From Phreatobacter sp. (GTDB taxonomy: Bacteria; Pseudomonadota; Alphaproteobacteria; Rhizobiales; Phreatobacteraceae), in assembly GCF_022843985.1 (NCBI RefSeq), contig NZ_JALHMP010000008.1, positions 1 to 64,000 of the forward strand: DNA of 64,000 bases, written 5' to 3'. Below the pieces are notes generated by a model that saw nothing but the letters and a program-made list of their open reading frames with translations, was not told the origin of the DNA and ran no database searches. Each line of letters starts with the position of its first letter. The stretch's first letter is position 1. Made by a program: the position numbers and the translations under genes. Below are positions 8,085 to 18,228 of the stretch, one piece after another.

Positions 8085-9338
8085 TCAGGCGGCGTCCGGC
8101 ACGCCCTTGGCCGCTGCCGGCTGACGCCGGGTGTGCAGGCCGGGAAGGGCAGCGCGGACGCGGTTGCGACCGGCCTGCTTGGCCACGTAGAGCGCGGCAT
8201 CCGCGTCGGCGATCGTACGGTTGAGGCCGTCGACCTGCGCCGGCTCCGCGATCGCCACGCCGATGCTGACGGTGACGATTCCGGCTTCTGAAGCGGCATG
8301 CGGGAGGGCGAGCGATTCCACGCTGGCGCGGATGCGCTCCGCGGCCCGCAGGGCTTCCTCGGGTTCCGTGCCCGGCAGAAGGACGAGGAATTCCTCGCCA
8401 CCGTAGCGACCGGCAAGGTCCACGCCGTCGCGCACCGATCCGCGGATGCCGCGCGCCACCTCGACAAGGCACTGGTCTCCCGCCGGATGTCCGTAGCAGT
8501 CGTTGAAGGGCTTGAACCGATCCACGTCGATCATCAGAACGGCGACGCTGGCTTTGGGACCTGCCGCAGCCGCCGCAATGCCTTCGGCGCGGGCATCGAT
8601 GCCGCGGCGGTTGGCGAGGCCAGTCAGCGGATCAACCAAAGACATGCGATGGAGGTCGGCGGCAGCGCGCTGGAGATCGCTGGCGGCAAGGCTTTCGGAC
8701 AGCCGCAGCAGGAAGATGCGGCGCAGGTCCCGCTCGATCGACGCGTTGTTGAGGAGCGAGACATAGGTGGCAACGACCAGGCAGCTCGCGGCTGCGATCG
8801 CGATAATGGGATCGATGCCGGGATGCAGGGCCAGGGCGACTGTATGTGCGGCAAGGGCGAGGGTTGAGCACAGCACCACATGCCGGAAGCTCGGCCTCAG
8901 CGTGGCGTTCGCATAGATCAGCGCCATGATGACGAAGTACTGGTAATGCTCCGCATAGGGCGCACGAGAAGCCGAGAAGACGACAATGATCCCCGCGACC
9001 ATCGAGATGGGAATACTGGCGACCAGGTAGTGCCGCAAGGCCGCCACCTCGGTGCGTCCGATGAGGACCGTCGCGGCGATCATCCAAGGCGTGACGATCG
9101 TCAGATGGACGATCACCGCCAGGCCGAAAACGTCCGGGACGAGAAAATAGTCACCCACCAGGAACAGATTGTAGATGACGATCGTCCGCGGCATGACCTT
9201 CCGCATGATCCGCGCGCGCCGCGACTCGATCTCGTGCTCGAAAAGGGCCTCGATCGGCTCCGGAAAGGTCAGGTCCCAGCGACGGGCTTGCCTCGCCCTC
9301 GCAATGTCCTGCTCCGTGATCGCGGTTTCATGAGCCAT
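8085..9338 (-). CDS. membrane-bound diguanylate cyclase (GGDEF)
   Basis: A 417-aa protein predicted to make the second messenger cyclic di-GMP. The N-terminal half has several hydrophobic segments that form a membrane sensor region of a type I cannot name. The GGDEF domain follows, with SLVDPLTGLANRRGID at its start and the catalytic motif RYGGEEF near residue 313. The usual inhibitory RxxD site five residues before the motif is absent, so product feedback may be missing. The start is set at ATG 9338, where the amphipathic MAHETAITEQD begins; the frame is open upstream without similarity. Confidence 0.93.
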   Translation of the reverse strand: MAHETAITEQDIARARQARRWDLTFPEPIEALFEHEIESRRARIMRKVMPRTIVIYNLFLVGDYFLVPDVFGLAVIVHLTIVTPWMIAATVLIGRTEVAALRHYLVASIPISMVAGIIVVFSASRAPYAEHYQYFVIMALIYANATLRPSFRHVVLCSTLALAAHTVALALHPGIDPIIAIAAASCLVVATYVSLLNNASIERDLRRIFLLRLSESLAASDLQRAAADLHRMSLVDPLTGLANRRGIDARAEGIAAAAAGPKASVAVLMIDVDRFKPFNDCYGHPAGDQCLVEVARGIRGSVRDGVDLAGRYGGEEFLVLLPGTEPEEALRAAERIRASVESLALPHAASEAGIVTVSIGVAIAEPAQVDGLNRTIADADAALYVAKQAGRNRVRAALPGLHTRRQPAAAKGVPDAA

Positions 9339-9568
9339 GTCTTGCCAAGGTTGGGCATTCAGAGTGCGGGAAGGATGCGCGCTGGCGCTGAACAGGCCCT
9401 TAACCTGGCGTAGATATTTCGCGCAAAGGTAGCAATGGCCGCACTGCAGATGGCCGGGGGCCGCGCAGGCCCCGCCGAGATTTTTCCATGAACCTTTCAG
9501 GGCGCCGGGGACACCCATGGTGGAAGGGCGGCTTCCTCCCTCGAACCCCAGCTCAAGGATCGACGATC

Positions 9569-9916
9569 ATGTTCTCTCTCAAGACGATGGCGCTCGCGGG
9601 CGCAGCCGTTGCCGGCCTCAGCTTCTACGCCACGGCCGAAGCCGAAGCCCGTGGCCATCGCGGCGGCGGTGGCGGTGGCGGCTTCCATCGCGGCGGCGGT
9701 GGCGGCATGCATTTCGGCGGCGGTCGTCACTTCGGCGGCCGTCATCTCGGCTTCCATCGGCATCACGGCCATCGTGGCCGGCACGGTGCCTGGCGCCACG
9801 GCGTATGGGTCGGCGGGCTCGGCATCGCGACGGTCGGGGCGAGTTGCTACCGCTACCGCCTGGTCGATACGCCCTATGGCCTGCAGCGCCGCATGATCAA
9901 CGTCTGCGGCTGGTGA
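9569..9916 (+). CDS. small Gly/His-rich exported protein
   Basis: A 115-aa protein with a signal peptide (about residues 1-27, FSLKTMALAGAAVAGLSF) and a central run of Gly and His. It ends in a two-cysteine motif, CYRYRLVDTPYGLQRRMINVC. The same pattern (Cys, basic, VDTPxG, Arg, VC) closes the exported protein at 10595, so the two are probably related. Function is unknown; His-rich tracts can bind metals. A strong hairpin follows the stop. Confidence 0.75.
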   Translation: MFSLKTMALAGAAVAGLSFYATAEAEARGHRGGGGGGGFHRGGGGGMHFGGGRHFGGRHLGFHRHHGHRGRHGAWRHGVWVGGLGIATVGASCYRYRLVDTPYGLQRRMINVCGW

Positions 9917-9951
9917 GCCGCAGCCGATTCCTCTCCCGTTCCTGACCTCGG

Positions 9952-9977
9952 CCCCGGTCGCGAGACCGGGGTCCCTT
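9952..9977. terminator. bidirectional hairpin between convergent genes
   Basis: CCCCGGTC and GACCGGGG form a perfect 8-base stem around a GCGA tetraloop, followed by a short C/T-rich run. It sits between two genes that converge, so it can end both transcripts. Confidence 0.7.
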
Positions 9978-9980
9978 TCG

Positions 9981-10409
9981 TCAGAGGGCTGCGATCAAGA
10001 CACCGATCAGCATCGCGATGAGGGCGATGCAGCCGACGAGAAAGACAAGCGGCCTGATGCGGAGATCGTTCGACCCGATATGGACATAGGCGTGGACGAT
10101 CCGCGTGGCGACGAAGAGCCAGGCGAATGCGGTCATCAGCCAGCCCGTCGCGCCGACATGGATCGCCATGATCGCCAGCACGTAGAACAGGATCGGCGTC
10201 TCGAACTGGTTGGTGAAATTGTTGGCGGCCTGCTTGGCCCTGGTCGGCCAGGTGTCACCCGACAAGGCAATATCCTTCAGCCGCACCTCGCGTGAACTGA
10301 GAGCCTGGCGGCGAAAATAGCCGAGGACAAAGAGAACGACGATGGTCAGCGCGACCTGTGCAAGAACGGGCCAGACCAGTGAGAGGCTACCGGCATTCAT
10401 CGAACCCAT
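9981..10409 (-). CDS. MAPEG-family membrane protein
   Basis: A 142-aa integral membrane protein with four hydrophobic helices. It shows the MAPEG-family features (membrane-associated eicosanoid and glutathione metabolism, in a broad sense): an NNFTNQFETPILFYVL stretch and ATRIVHAYVHIGSND after the third helix. The bacterial members' substrates are mostly unknown. ATG 10409 is preferred because GGAAGG precedes it by 6 bases; the frame also has ATGs at 10430 and 10400. Confidence 0.88.
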   Translation of the reverse strand: MGSMNAGSLSLVWPVLAQVALTIVVLFVLGYFRRQALSSREVRLKDIALSGDTWPTRAKQAANNFTNQFETPILFYVLAIMAIHVGATGWLMTAFAWLFVATRIVHAYVHIGSNDLRIRPLVFLVGCIALIAMLIGVLIAAL

Positions 10410-10594
10410 CAAAAACCTTCCATCCGCCACTGCGATGCGGTGCGCAGGCTTGCCAGCGACGTGGAACCGAGCATGCTGTGTCGAGTTCGGTCAAGAGACA
10501 ATCGGCTTTGACCGATCAGATGGGTGGAGGTGCGACCCATCGCTTCAGCACCGGCGGGGGGGGCAGCCCGCCGCGCATTCGGGGAGACGTCATC

Positions 10595-11023
10595 ATGCGT
10601 CAGATTTCCTTCAGGAGCCTTGCGCTCTCGGCTGCCATCGGCGCGATCGCGCTCGGCGGCGCAGTCCTCAGCCCCTCTACGGCATCGGCAGCGCCGCCCG
10701 CCGAGCGGTCGGCCATCGGCGCCACGCTCGGTCATGGCCAGCCGATCGAGATGCAGCGCCGCGGCGGTGGCTTTCGTGGCGGCGGATTCCGCGGCGGTCC
10801 GCGTTCCGCCGGACGGCCGGGCTTCCGTCCCGGCCACGGTCCCTATCGCGGCCGTGGCTGGCGCGGTCCGGGTCCCTGGGTCGGAGCCGGCGCTGCGGCA
10901 CTCATCATCGGCGGCGCCGCGGCGGCAGCGGCGTCCCAGCCCTACCGCGAATGCTGGTCCGAGCGCCGCTGGGTCGACACGCCCTGGGGCCCGGAGGTCC
11001 GGCGCGTGCGCGTCTGCGACTGA
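10595..11023 (+). CDS. Gly/Arg-rich exported protein with paired-cysteine C-terminus
   Basis: A 142-aa protein with a clear signal peptide ending near ASA-AP, a repetitive RGGGFRGGGFRGG stretch, a hydrophobic AALIIGGAAAAAA segment that may insert in a membrane, and a final CWSERRWVDTPWGPEVRRVRVC motif shared with the exported protein at 9569. ATG 10595 follows GGGGAG at 8 bases. The function is unknown. It ends just before a strong terminator shared with guaB on the other strand. Confidence 0.78.
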   Translation: MRQISFRSLALSAAIGAIALGGAVLSPSTASAAPPAERSAIGATLGHGQPIEMQRRGGGFRGGGFRGGPRSAGRPGFRPGHGPYRGRGWRGPGPWVGAGAAALIIGGAAAAAASQPYRECWSERRWVDTPWGPEVRRVRVCD

Positions 11024-11043
11024 TCGGGCGCCATGCAAGACAC

Positions 11044-11070
11044 AAAAGGCGGCCACGAGGCCGCCTTTTT
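11044..11070. terminator. bidirectional Rho-independent terminator
   Basis: AAAAGGCGGCC and GGCCGCCTTTT pair in an 11-base stem around ACGA and run into five T residues on the plus strand, with A residues on the left serving the minus strand. It separates the convergent exported-protein gene and guaB. Confidence 0.9.
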
Positions 11071-11110
11071 CGATTCCGGCCGCTTGCAATGGGCGGCCGT
11101 GCGACACGGC

Positions 11111-13377
<2,267 letters not shown>

Positions 13378-13443
13378 CGCCACGGCCACCCTTCCGGAAC
13401 CCGGCGGGATGCCCTATGTGACCGCGTGTCGGATGGGGGCATC

Positions 13444-14598
13444 ATGGTCACACGCGAAGAAATTGCGCGGGCACTCGAACAGGTGAAGCTCCCTGCGAGC
13501 GGCCAGTCGCTGACCGCCTCGGGTCGCCTTTCGGACATTCTCGTGAACGGCGACAAGGTGATGGTGACCATCGCCATTGACGCCACCGAAGCGGCTGCCA
13601 TGGAGCCGGTCCGCGCCGCGGCACAGTCGGCGATCGGCGGCGTGCCAGGCGTCGGCCAGGCCCTGGTCTCTCTGACCGCCGACCGTCCAAGCGCCCCGGG
13701 CCCCGGCGCGGGCGGGATGCGGCCGCCGCCGTCCACCCAGCCCCATGTCGCTGCCGGCCGTCCCTCGCAGGCGCCCTCCCCGAAGGTCGCGACGATCCCC
13801 GGCGTCAGGCACGTCATCGCGGTCGCTTCCGGCAAGGGCGGCGTCGGCAAGTCCACCACCGCCTGCAACCTTGCCCTGGCGCTCGCGGCCAACGGCCTGC
13901 GGGTCGGCATCCTCGATGCGGACATCTATGGTCCGTCGCTGCCCAAGCTGTTCGGCCTGCACGGCAAGCCGCGGGTGGTGAGCGGCCGAACCCTCGCGCC
14001 GCTGGAGGGCTATGGCGTCAAGGTCATGTCCATCGGCTTCATGGTCGAGGAAGAGACGCCGATGATCTGGCGCGGGCCGATGGTCATGAGCGCCATCACC
14101 CAGATGCTGCGGGAAGTCGCCTGGGGCGAACTCGACGTGCTCGTGGTCGACATGCCCCCCGGGACGGGCGACGCCCAGCTCACCATGGCGCAGGCGACGC
14201 CGCTGGCCGGCGCGGTCATCGTGTCGACACCGCAGGATCTCGCCCTGATCGATGCCCGGCGTGGGGTCGCCATGTTCCGCAAGACCGAGGTGCCGATTCT
14301 CGGCATCGTCGAGAACATGAGCTATTTCATCGCGCCCGACACCGGCAACCGCTACGACATCTTCGGCCATGGCGGTGCGCGCAAGGAAGCGGCGCGTCTC
14401 GGCGTCCCGTTCCTCGGCGAGGTGCCGCTGGACATGGCCCTGCGCGAAAGGTCCGATTCGGGTCGGCCGATCGTCGCCACTGATCCGTCCAGCCCGCATT
14501 CTCTGGTGTATCGCGATATCGCGAGGCAGGTCTGGGCAAGCCTGTCCGGCACCGGCGACGTCACCATCAAGCCGCCACCGGCCATCGTGATCGAATAG
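13444..14598 (+). CDS. Mrp/ApbC-family iron-sulfur cluster carrier ATPase
   Basis: A 384-aa protein of the Mrp/NBP35 P-loop family, which carries Fe-S clusters to target enzymes in the cytosol. An N-terminal MIP18-like (DUF59) domain covers about residues 1-80, and then a Pro-rich linker leads to the ATPase with the deviant Walker A GKGGVGKST, DADIYGPSLPKL and VVDMPPGTGDAQL. At the place where many homologues carry the cluster-binding CPxC, this protein reads IAPDTG, so both cysteines are missing. ATG 13444 is preferred over an in-frame GTG at 13426 because of the GGGGG just upstream. Confidence 0.93.
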   Translation: MVTREEIARALEQVKLPASGQSLTASGRLSDILVNGDKVMVTIAIDATEAAAMEPVRAAAQSAIGGVPGVGQALVSLTADRPSAPGPGAGGMRPPPSTQPHVAAGRPSQAPSPKVATIPGVRHVIAVASGKGGVGKSTTACNLALALAANGLRVGILDADIYGPSLPKLFGLHGKPRVVSGRTLAPLEGYGVKVMSIGFMVEEETPMIWRGPMVMSAITQMLREVAWGELDVLVVDMPPGTGDAQLTMAQATPLAGAVIVSTPQDLALIDARRGVAMFRKTEVPILGIVENMSYFIAPDTGNRYDIFGHGGARKEAARLGVPFLGEVPLDMALRERSDSGRPIVATDPSSPHSLVYRDIARQVWASLSGTGDVTIKPPPAIVIE

Positions 14599-14685
14599 CG
14601 CGGGCCGCGACGCCACGACGCTTGAACGGTTCCAGACGCATGATAAAATGCGCGACGAAACAAGAGCTTCCTAGAGGGGAACGTC

Positions 14686-14883
14686 ATGAAAGCCATCATG
14701 CTCGCATTCGCTGTCGCCATCGTCATGGCGGTCGGAGCCGGCTACCTTCTCAACACGACCTACCAGCAGACGGCCGATGCGCGCTTCGTCGGCTCGGGCG
14801 CGCAGCTGCGCGGCACCGAGGCCGGTTACAATCTCGTCGGCAAGTCCTGGGACGGCATGGGCGCGCCCTCCGCGACGCGCTGA
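14686..14883 (+). CDS. small exported or membrane-anchored protein
   Basis: A 65-aa protein whose first 25 residues are hydrophobic (AIMLAFAVAIVMAVGAGYLL), followed by a short polar tail (TYQQTADARF, then NLVGKSWDG). It is preceded by AGAGGGGA at good spacing. I recognise it only as a conserved hypothetical type of alphaproteobacteria. It lies 9 bases before the TusA-like gene and is probably co-transcribed with it. Confidence 0.65.
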   Translation: MKAIMLAFAVAIVMAVGAGYLLNTTYQQTADARFVGSGAQLRGTEAGYNLVGKSWDGMGAPSATR

Positions 14884-14892
14884 CGGCGCGCC

Positions 14893-15162
14893 GTGACCAG
14901 CCCCGTCCAGGGCCTCACCGATCGGGGCGTCGCCCCGGCTGACGCGGTTCTGCTCGACCTCAAGGGGCTGAAATGCCCCCTGCCCGCCCTCAAGACGCGG
15001 AAAGCGCTCAGCCGGATCGCCTCCGGCGAGCGCCTTTCTGTCGTCTGTACCGACCCGATGGCCGGCATCGACATCCCCAATCTCCTCAGGGAGACCGGAG
15101 ATGTGCTGGAGGATCAGCAGAAGGGTGACGGCACGCTGACCTTCCTCGTCCGCAAGGCGTGA
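14893..15162 (+). CDS. TusA-like sulfur carrier protein
   Basis: An 89-aa member of the TusA/SirA family. The fold's hallmark LDLKGLKCPLPALKTRKAL is present, with the CPxP cysteine that carries sulfur as a persulfide. TusA family members relay sulfur for tRNA thiolation, molybdenum cofactor or Fe-S assembly; which of these applies is not shown by context, although an Mrp-family carrier lies just upstream. The start is a GTG. Confidence 0.9.
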   Translation: MTSPVQGLTDRGVAPADAVLLDLKGLKCPLPALKTRKALSRIASGERLSVVCTDPMAGIDIPNLLRETGDVLEDQQKGDGTLTFLVRKA

Positions 15163-15168
15163 GACGCG

Positions 15169-15462
15169 TCAGACGGCGCCCTGCAGGACGCGGTGCCGGT
15201 TGAACTGGCAGGTGAAGGGGCGGTTGCCGAACCGGCCGTGGGCGGCGAGGCCGCGGATCTCGTAACGTCCGCCGGCAGTGCGGACGACTTGGCGCTCAAG
15301 GACAACGGCGCGGCGGCTGAGGCCCATCATCTGGGCCGCGTCGGCACGACACCAGCCATGCATGTCCCGCCCGCGATGGCGGGCTTCGGCGCTGGTTGAG
15401 GTTGCGACGACCAGGACCATCGCGGCCATGAGTGCGACCACCGGAATCTTGAGCATGTCCAT
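15169..15462 (-). CDS. small exported basic protein
   Basis: A 97-aa protein with a signal peptide (KIPVVALMAAMVLVVATSTS, cleavage near AEA) and a short mature region with two cysteines (GWCRADAAQMMG and FTCQFNRHR). The frame extends upstream but only this part has a signal sequence, so the start is placed at ATG 15462 (ATG 15456 is equally possible). The family is not recognised. It converges on the TusA-like gene with only 6 bases between stops. Confidence 0.6.
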   Translation of the reverse strand: MDMLKIPVVALMAAMVLVVATSTSAEARHRGRDMHGWCRADAAQMMGLSRRAVVLERQVVRTAGGRYEIRGLAAHGRFGNRPFTCQFNRHRVLQGAV

Positions 15463-15619
15463 CCATCCCTGCCATGGAGCCGAAACCGGCCCGCCCTGAG
15501 TCGGCACCATCAAACCACGACTTGGCCCTCCTGCCGAGCCCCGGCGACCCGACCCATCGCGGACCTTTACCTGGCGGCGGTCAGGTCCCATCCTCGCAGT
15601 TTCAACCGAGATCAGTCGC

Positions 15620-16141
15620 ATGAGCCTCATTGCCGCCGTCACCTACGGCCCCGACGACGATTGCGACGCCCTGCTCGCCGTGTTTGCCCATGAGCGCGAG
15701 GCGGCAGGCGTCAAGGTCGCCGGGCTCATCCAGATCAATGCGGGCGCCGGCTGCGCGGAGCTCGACATGGAGCTCGAGGCACTGGGGACCGGCCGGCGGA
15801 TCAACATCTGCCAGGACCTCGGCCCGGGGAGCGCCAATGCCTGCCGGCTGGATCCGGCAGGGCTGGCGGAGGCAGCGGCCGCGCTGCGGCAGGCCCTGGA
15901 GCGGCCGGCCGATCTCGTTGTCGTCAACAAGTTCGGGCGGATGGAAGCGGAAGGTGGCGGCCTGATCGCCGAGATCGGCGCTGCGGTGGCAGCCGAGATG
16001 CCGCTGGTGATCGGTGTTCCCCTGCGCTTCCTGCCGGCATGGGACGCTTTCGCCGACGGCATGGACGTCAAGCTGCCCTGCACGCGCACAGCGCTCGACG
16101 GCTGGTGGTCAGGGCTCGCCCTGCCGGCAGCCGCCGAGTAA
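15620..16141 (+). CDS. DUF2478 domain protein
   Basis: A 173-aa cytosolic protein of the DUF2478 family, which resembles P-loop nucleotide-binding proteins and is often found near molybdenum transport and cofactor genes (family knowledge). The conserved DLVVVNKFGRMEAEGGG segment and an N-terminal AAVTYGP strand are present. No molybdenum genes are visible nearby. Its start region overlaps the upstream extension of the divergent exported-protein frame, which is one reason that frame was shortened. Confidence 0.85.
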   Translation: MSLIAAVTYGPDDDCDALLAVFAHEREAAGVKVAGLIQINAGAGCAELDMELEALGTGRRINICQDLGPGSANACRLDPAGLAEAAAALRQALERPADLVVVNKFGRMEAEGGGLIAEIGAAVAAEMPLVIGVPLRFLPAWDAFADGMDVKLPCTRTALDGWWSGLALPAAAE

Positions 16142-16168
16142 AGGCCGCCCCGGCCCGCCCCACGTTGC

Positions 16169-17314
16169 TCAACCGGCGACGAGGCCCGGCCTCAGGGTGT
16201 CGAACAGCCGCAGATAGAGCCGGGTGCGTGGCACCAGGCAGGACACGAGCAGATGCTCGTGGTGAGTATGGGGGCCGTCGCCGATCACCCCGAGGCCGTC
16301 GAGGGTCGGCACCCCGAGCGCGCCGGTGAAATTGCCGTCCGATCCGCCGCCGGCGACGCGCTCGCCGGCGAGCGCAAAACCGAGTTCGCCGGCGAGCGCG
16401 GCGGCATGGTCGTAGAGCGCCTGGATGGACGGCGTCTTGCGGTAAGGCGGGCGGAAGAGGCCGAGCGTGACGTCCAGCTTCACGTCGGGATCGTGCGGCG
16501 TCAGTGCCAGGAGCCTGGCACGCACCTCGGCCTCGGCCTCGGCCGTCGGCACCAGCACATAGACGCAGGCCTCGGCATGGATCGGCACCATGTTCTCGTG
16601 GGTGCCGCCCGCCATGGTCCCGACATTCAGCGTGATGGTGCGGCCATAGTCGGTCATCGCCTCGACGGCGAGGATCTGGCGGGCCATCTCGCGGATCGCG
16701 CTGCGGCCCTTGGCGTGATAGGCGCCGGCATGGGCGGGAATGCCGGTCGTCTTGAGGTGGTAGCGGGCGATGCCGTGGCGGGCGACGGTCAGCCGGCCGC
16801 CCTCCCCCGAGGGTTCGGCCACCAGCACGATGGCGTGGCGGCGCGCCTCGGCCTCGATGCGGGCGCGCGAGGACGGGCTGCCGGCCTCCTCGTCGGGAAT
16901 GAACATGACCGTGACCGGCATGTGCGGCCGCCGACCGCCGGCATGGAGATGGGCAAGCGCCGCCATGGCGATCGCGTTGCCGCCCTTCATGTCGTAGATG
17001 CCGGGGCCATAGGCGCGGTCGCCGTCGATGCGCCAGGGCAGCTCCGCCGCCAGTGTGCCGACCGGGTGGACCGTGTCGATATGGCCGAGCAGCAGGATTC
17101 CGGGACCCTCGGTCTCGCCGGCGATGCGGCCGATCAGGATGTCGGCATAGCCCATCGTTCCGGGAATGCGCTCGATCCGCGCACCGGCGGCCCTCAGAAG
17201 GCCCTCGGCATGGTCCGCCATGCGGTTGACCGCCGCCACGTCCTGGGTCGGGCTTTCGATGGCCACCCAGCGGCGGACGGCCTCGAGAAGCGCTTCGGGG
17301 GTCAGGTCCTGCAT
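16169..17314 (-). CDS. M20-family metallopeptidase (glutamate carboxypeptidase-like)
   Basis: A 381-aa zinc hydrolase of the M20/ArgE/CPG2 family, cleaving terminal amino acids or acyl groups from small peptides or amides. Metal and catalytic motifs are in order: LLLGHIDTVHP, GIYDMKGGN, the catalytic glutamate pair in FIPDEEAGS, VAEPSG and the C-terminal HTHHE. A dimerisation (lid) domain lies between about residues 170 and 285. Substrate is not predictable from context. It appears complete and normal in length. Confidence 0.92.
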   Translation of the reverse strand: MQDLTPEALLEAVRRWVAIESPTQDVAAVNRMADHAEGLLRAAGARIERIPGTMGYADILIGRIAGETEGPGILLLGHIDTVHPVGTLAAELPWRIDGDRAYGPGIYDMKGGNAIAMAALAHLHAGGRRPHMPVTVMFIPDEEAGSPSSRARIEAEARRHAIVLVAEPSGEGGRLTVARHGIARYHLKTTGIPAHAGAYHAKGRSAIREMARQILAVEAMTDYGRTITLNVGTMAGGTHENMVPIHAEACVYVLVPTAEAEAEVRARLLALTPHDPDVKLDVTLGLFRPPYRKTPSIQALYDHAAALAGELGFALAGERVAGGGSDGNFTGALGVPTLDGLGVIGDGPHTHHEHLLVSCLVPRTRLYLRLFDTLRPGLVAG

Positions 17315-17413
17315 GTCCGTCTCGTTCGCTGCGTCGCGTGGCGGGCGACAGTCAGCGGCGGAAGGCGGCAGCCTTGCAAGGCCGGCCGACCATGGGAGCC
17401 ATGCAGGGGCCGG

Positions 17414-17602
17414 TCAGGCCGCCTTGATCTCGTATTCGCGCACGGCGCGCTCGTAGGACTCCGAGCGGCTCTTGATCCGATAGGCCGGATCGGCGGAATC
17501 GGAGGGTAGCAGGCGGATCACCTCGAAGGGGCCTTCCGGCATCTTGATGAAGGAGCGGCCGAGCGTGACGACGTCGCCGACCTTGAACCTGTGCTGGGCC
17601 AT
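17414..17602 (-). CDS. conserved hypothetical small protein
   Basis: A 62-aa protein beginning AQHRFKVGDVVTLGRSF and ending in ERAVREYEI, an SH3-like pattern I have seen as a conserved hypothetical protein in Hyphomicrobiales. ATG 17602 starts the conserved part and has AGGTGA a few bases upstream. Function unknown. It is the last of three small same-strand genes that follow the flavoenzyme gene at 18229. Confidence 0.7.
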   Translation of the reverse strand: MAQHRFKVGDVVTLGRSFIKMPEGPFEVIRLLPSDSADPAYRIKSRSESYERAVREYEIKAA

Positions 17603-17678
17603 GTTCTGTTCACCTGTTGTCTTGGAGGTGGCACGCAAGGCCGATGGGCCGGTGCCGGGATGACCATGCGGGGACCGG

Positions 17679-17903
17679 CTAGCGATCCCTGTCGGCAGTT
17701 GCGATGCGCTCGGCGATGACCTTGGTCGTCTCCGAGGAATGGACGGTGGTGCCCCCCTCCATGACGATCAGGGACGTGCCGGTGGGCGATGTCTGGATGG
17801 CGATGACCCGGTCGGGGCGGATGAAATTGACGCCGCCCATGCTGCGCACCTCGACGAGAGCCGCGACGCCGGCGGGCGCGGGCGCGATCTGGGGATGGGT
17901 CAT
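17679..17903 (-). CDS. small hypothetical protein, weakly FlbD-like
   Basis: A 74-aa protein with the pattern GGVNFIRPDRVIAIQTSPTG, then LIVMEGGTTVHSSET. This faintly resembles the small flagellar protein FlbD, but no flagellar gene is near and the similarity is too weak for a functional name. It starts within the stop of the upstream gene (ATGA), so the two are translationally coupled. Confidence 0.65.
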   Translation of the reverse strand: MTHPQIAPAPAGVAALVEVRSMGGVNFIRPDRVIAIQTSPTGTSLIVMEGGTTVHSSETTKVIAERIATADRDR

Positions 17904-18160
17904 GAGGCTTGCCGAAGCGCCTTTCGCTCAAGGGGATAGGCGGTATCGTCGTAGAGCGTGCGGATCGCAGCGCCCGAGACGTCGTCGTTTTCGGTGCGGA
18001 TGTTGATGCCGTTGAGATCGGCACCCAGTTCCTCGACCGCGAACTGAACCGCCAGCGCGAGGCTGTCGAAGCGCTTGTATTTGAGCGGGACGCGGGAGCG
18101 GAATGACTTTCGCTTGTTGGCGAAGAGCTCCGCTGCAGCGGTGAAATCGGTCTGAGACAT
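17900..18160 (-). CDS. conserved hypothetical small protein
   Basis: An 86-aa protein with a KYKRFDSLALAVQFAVEEL helix and a final IRTLYDDTAYPLERK segment. I recognise the pattern as a conserved hypothetical protein of Hyphomicrobiales. ATG 18160 begins the conserved part; the frame extends five codons further. It lies about 70 bases after the flavoenzyme gene and overlaps the next small gene by 4 bases. Confidence 0.7.
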   Translation of the reverse strand: MSQTDFTAAAELFANKRKSFRSRVPLKYKRFDSLALAVQFAVEELGADLNGINIRTENDDVSGAAIRTLYDDTAYPLERKALRQAS

Positions 18161-18228
18161 AGGACACGGTAGCACTTTGCCGCAGCCGAGTCCGATTTAT
18201 TCCGCGCGGTTTTCCGCGCAGCAGCCGA

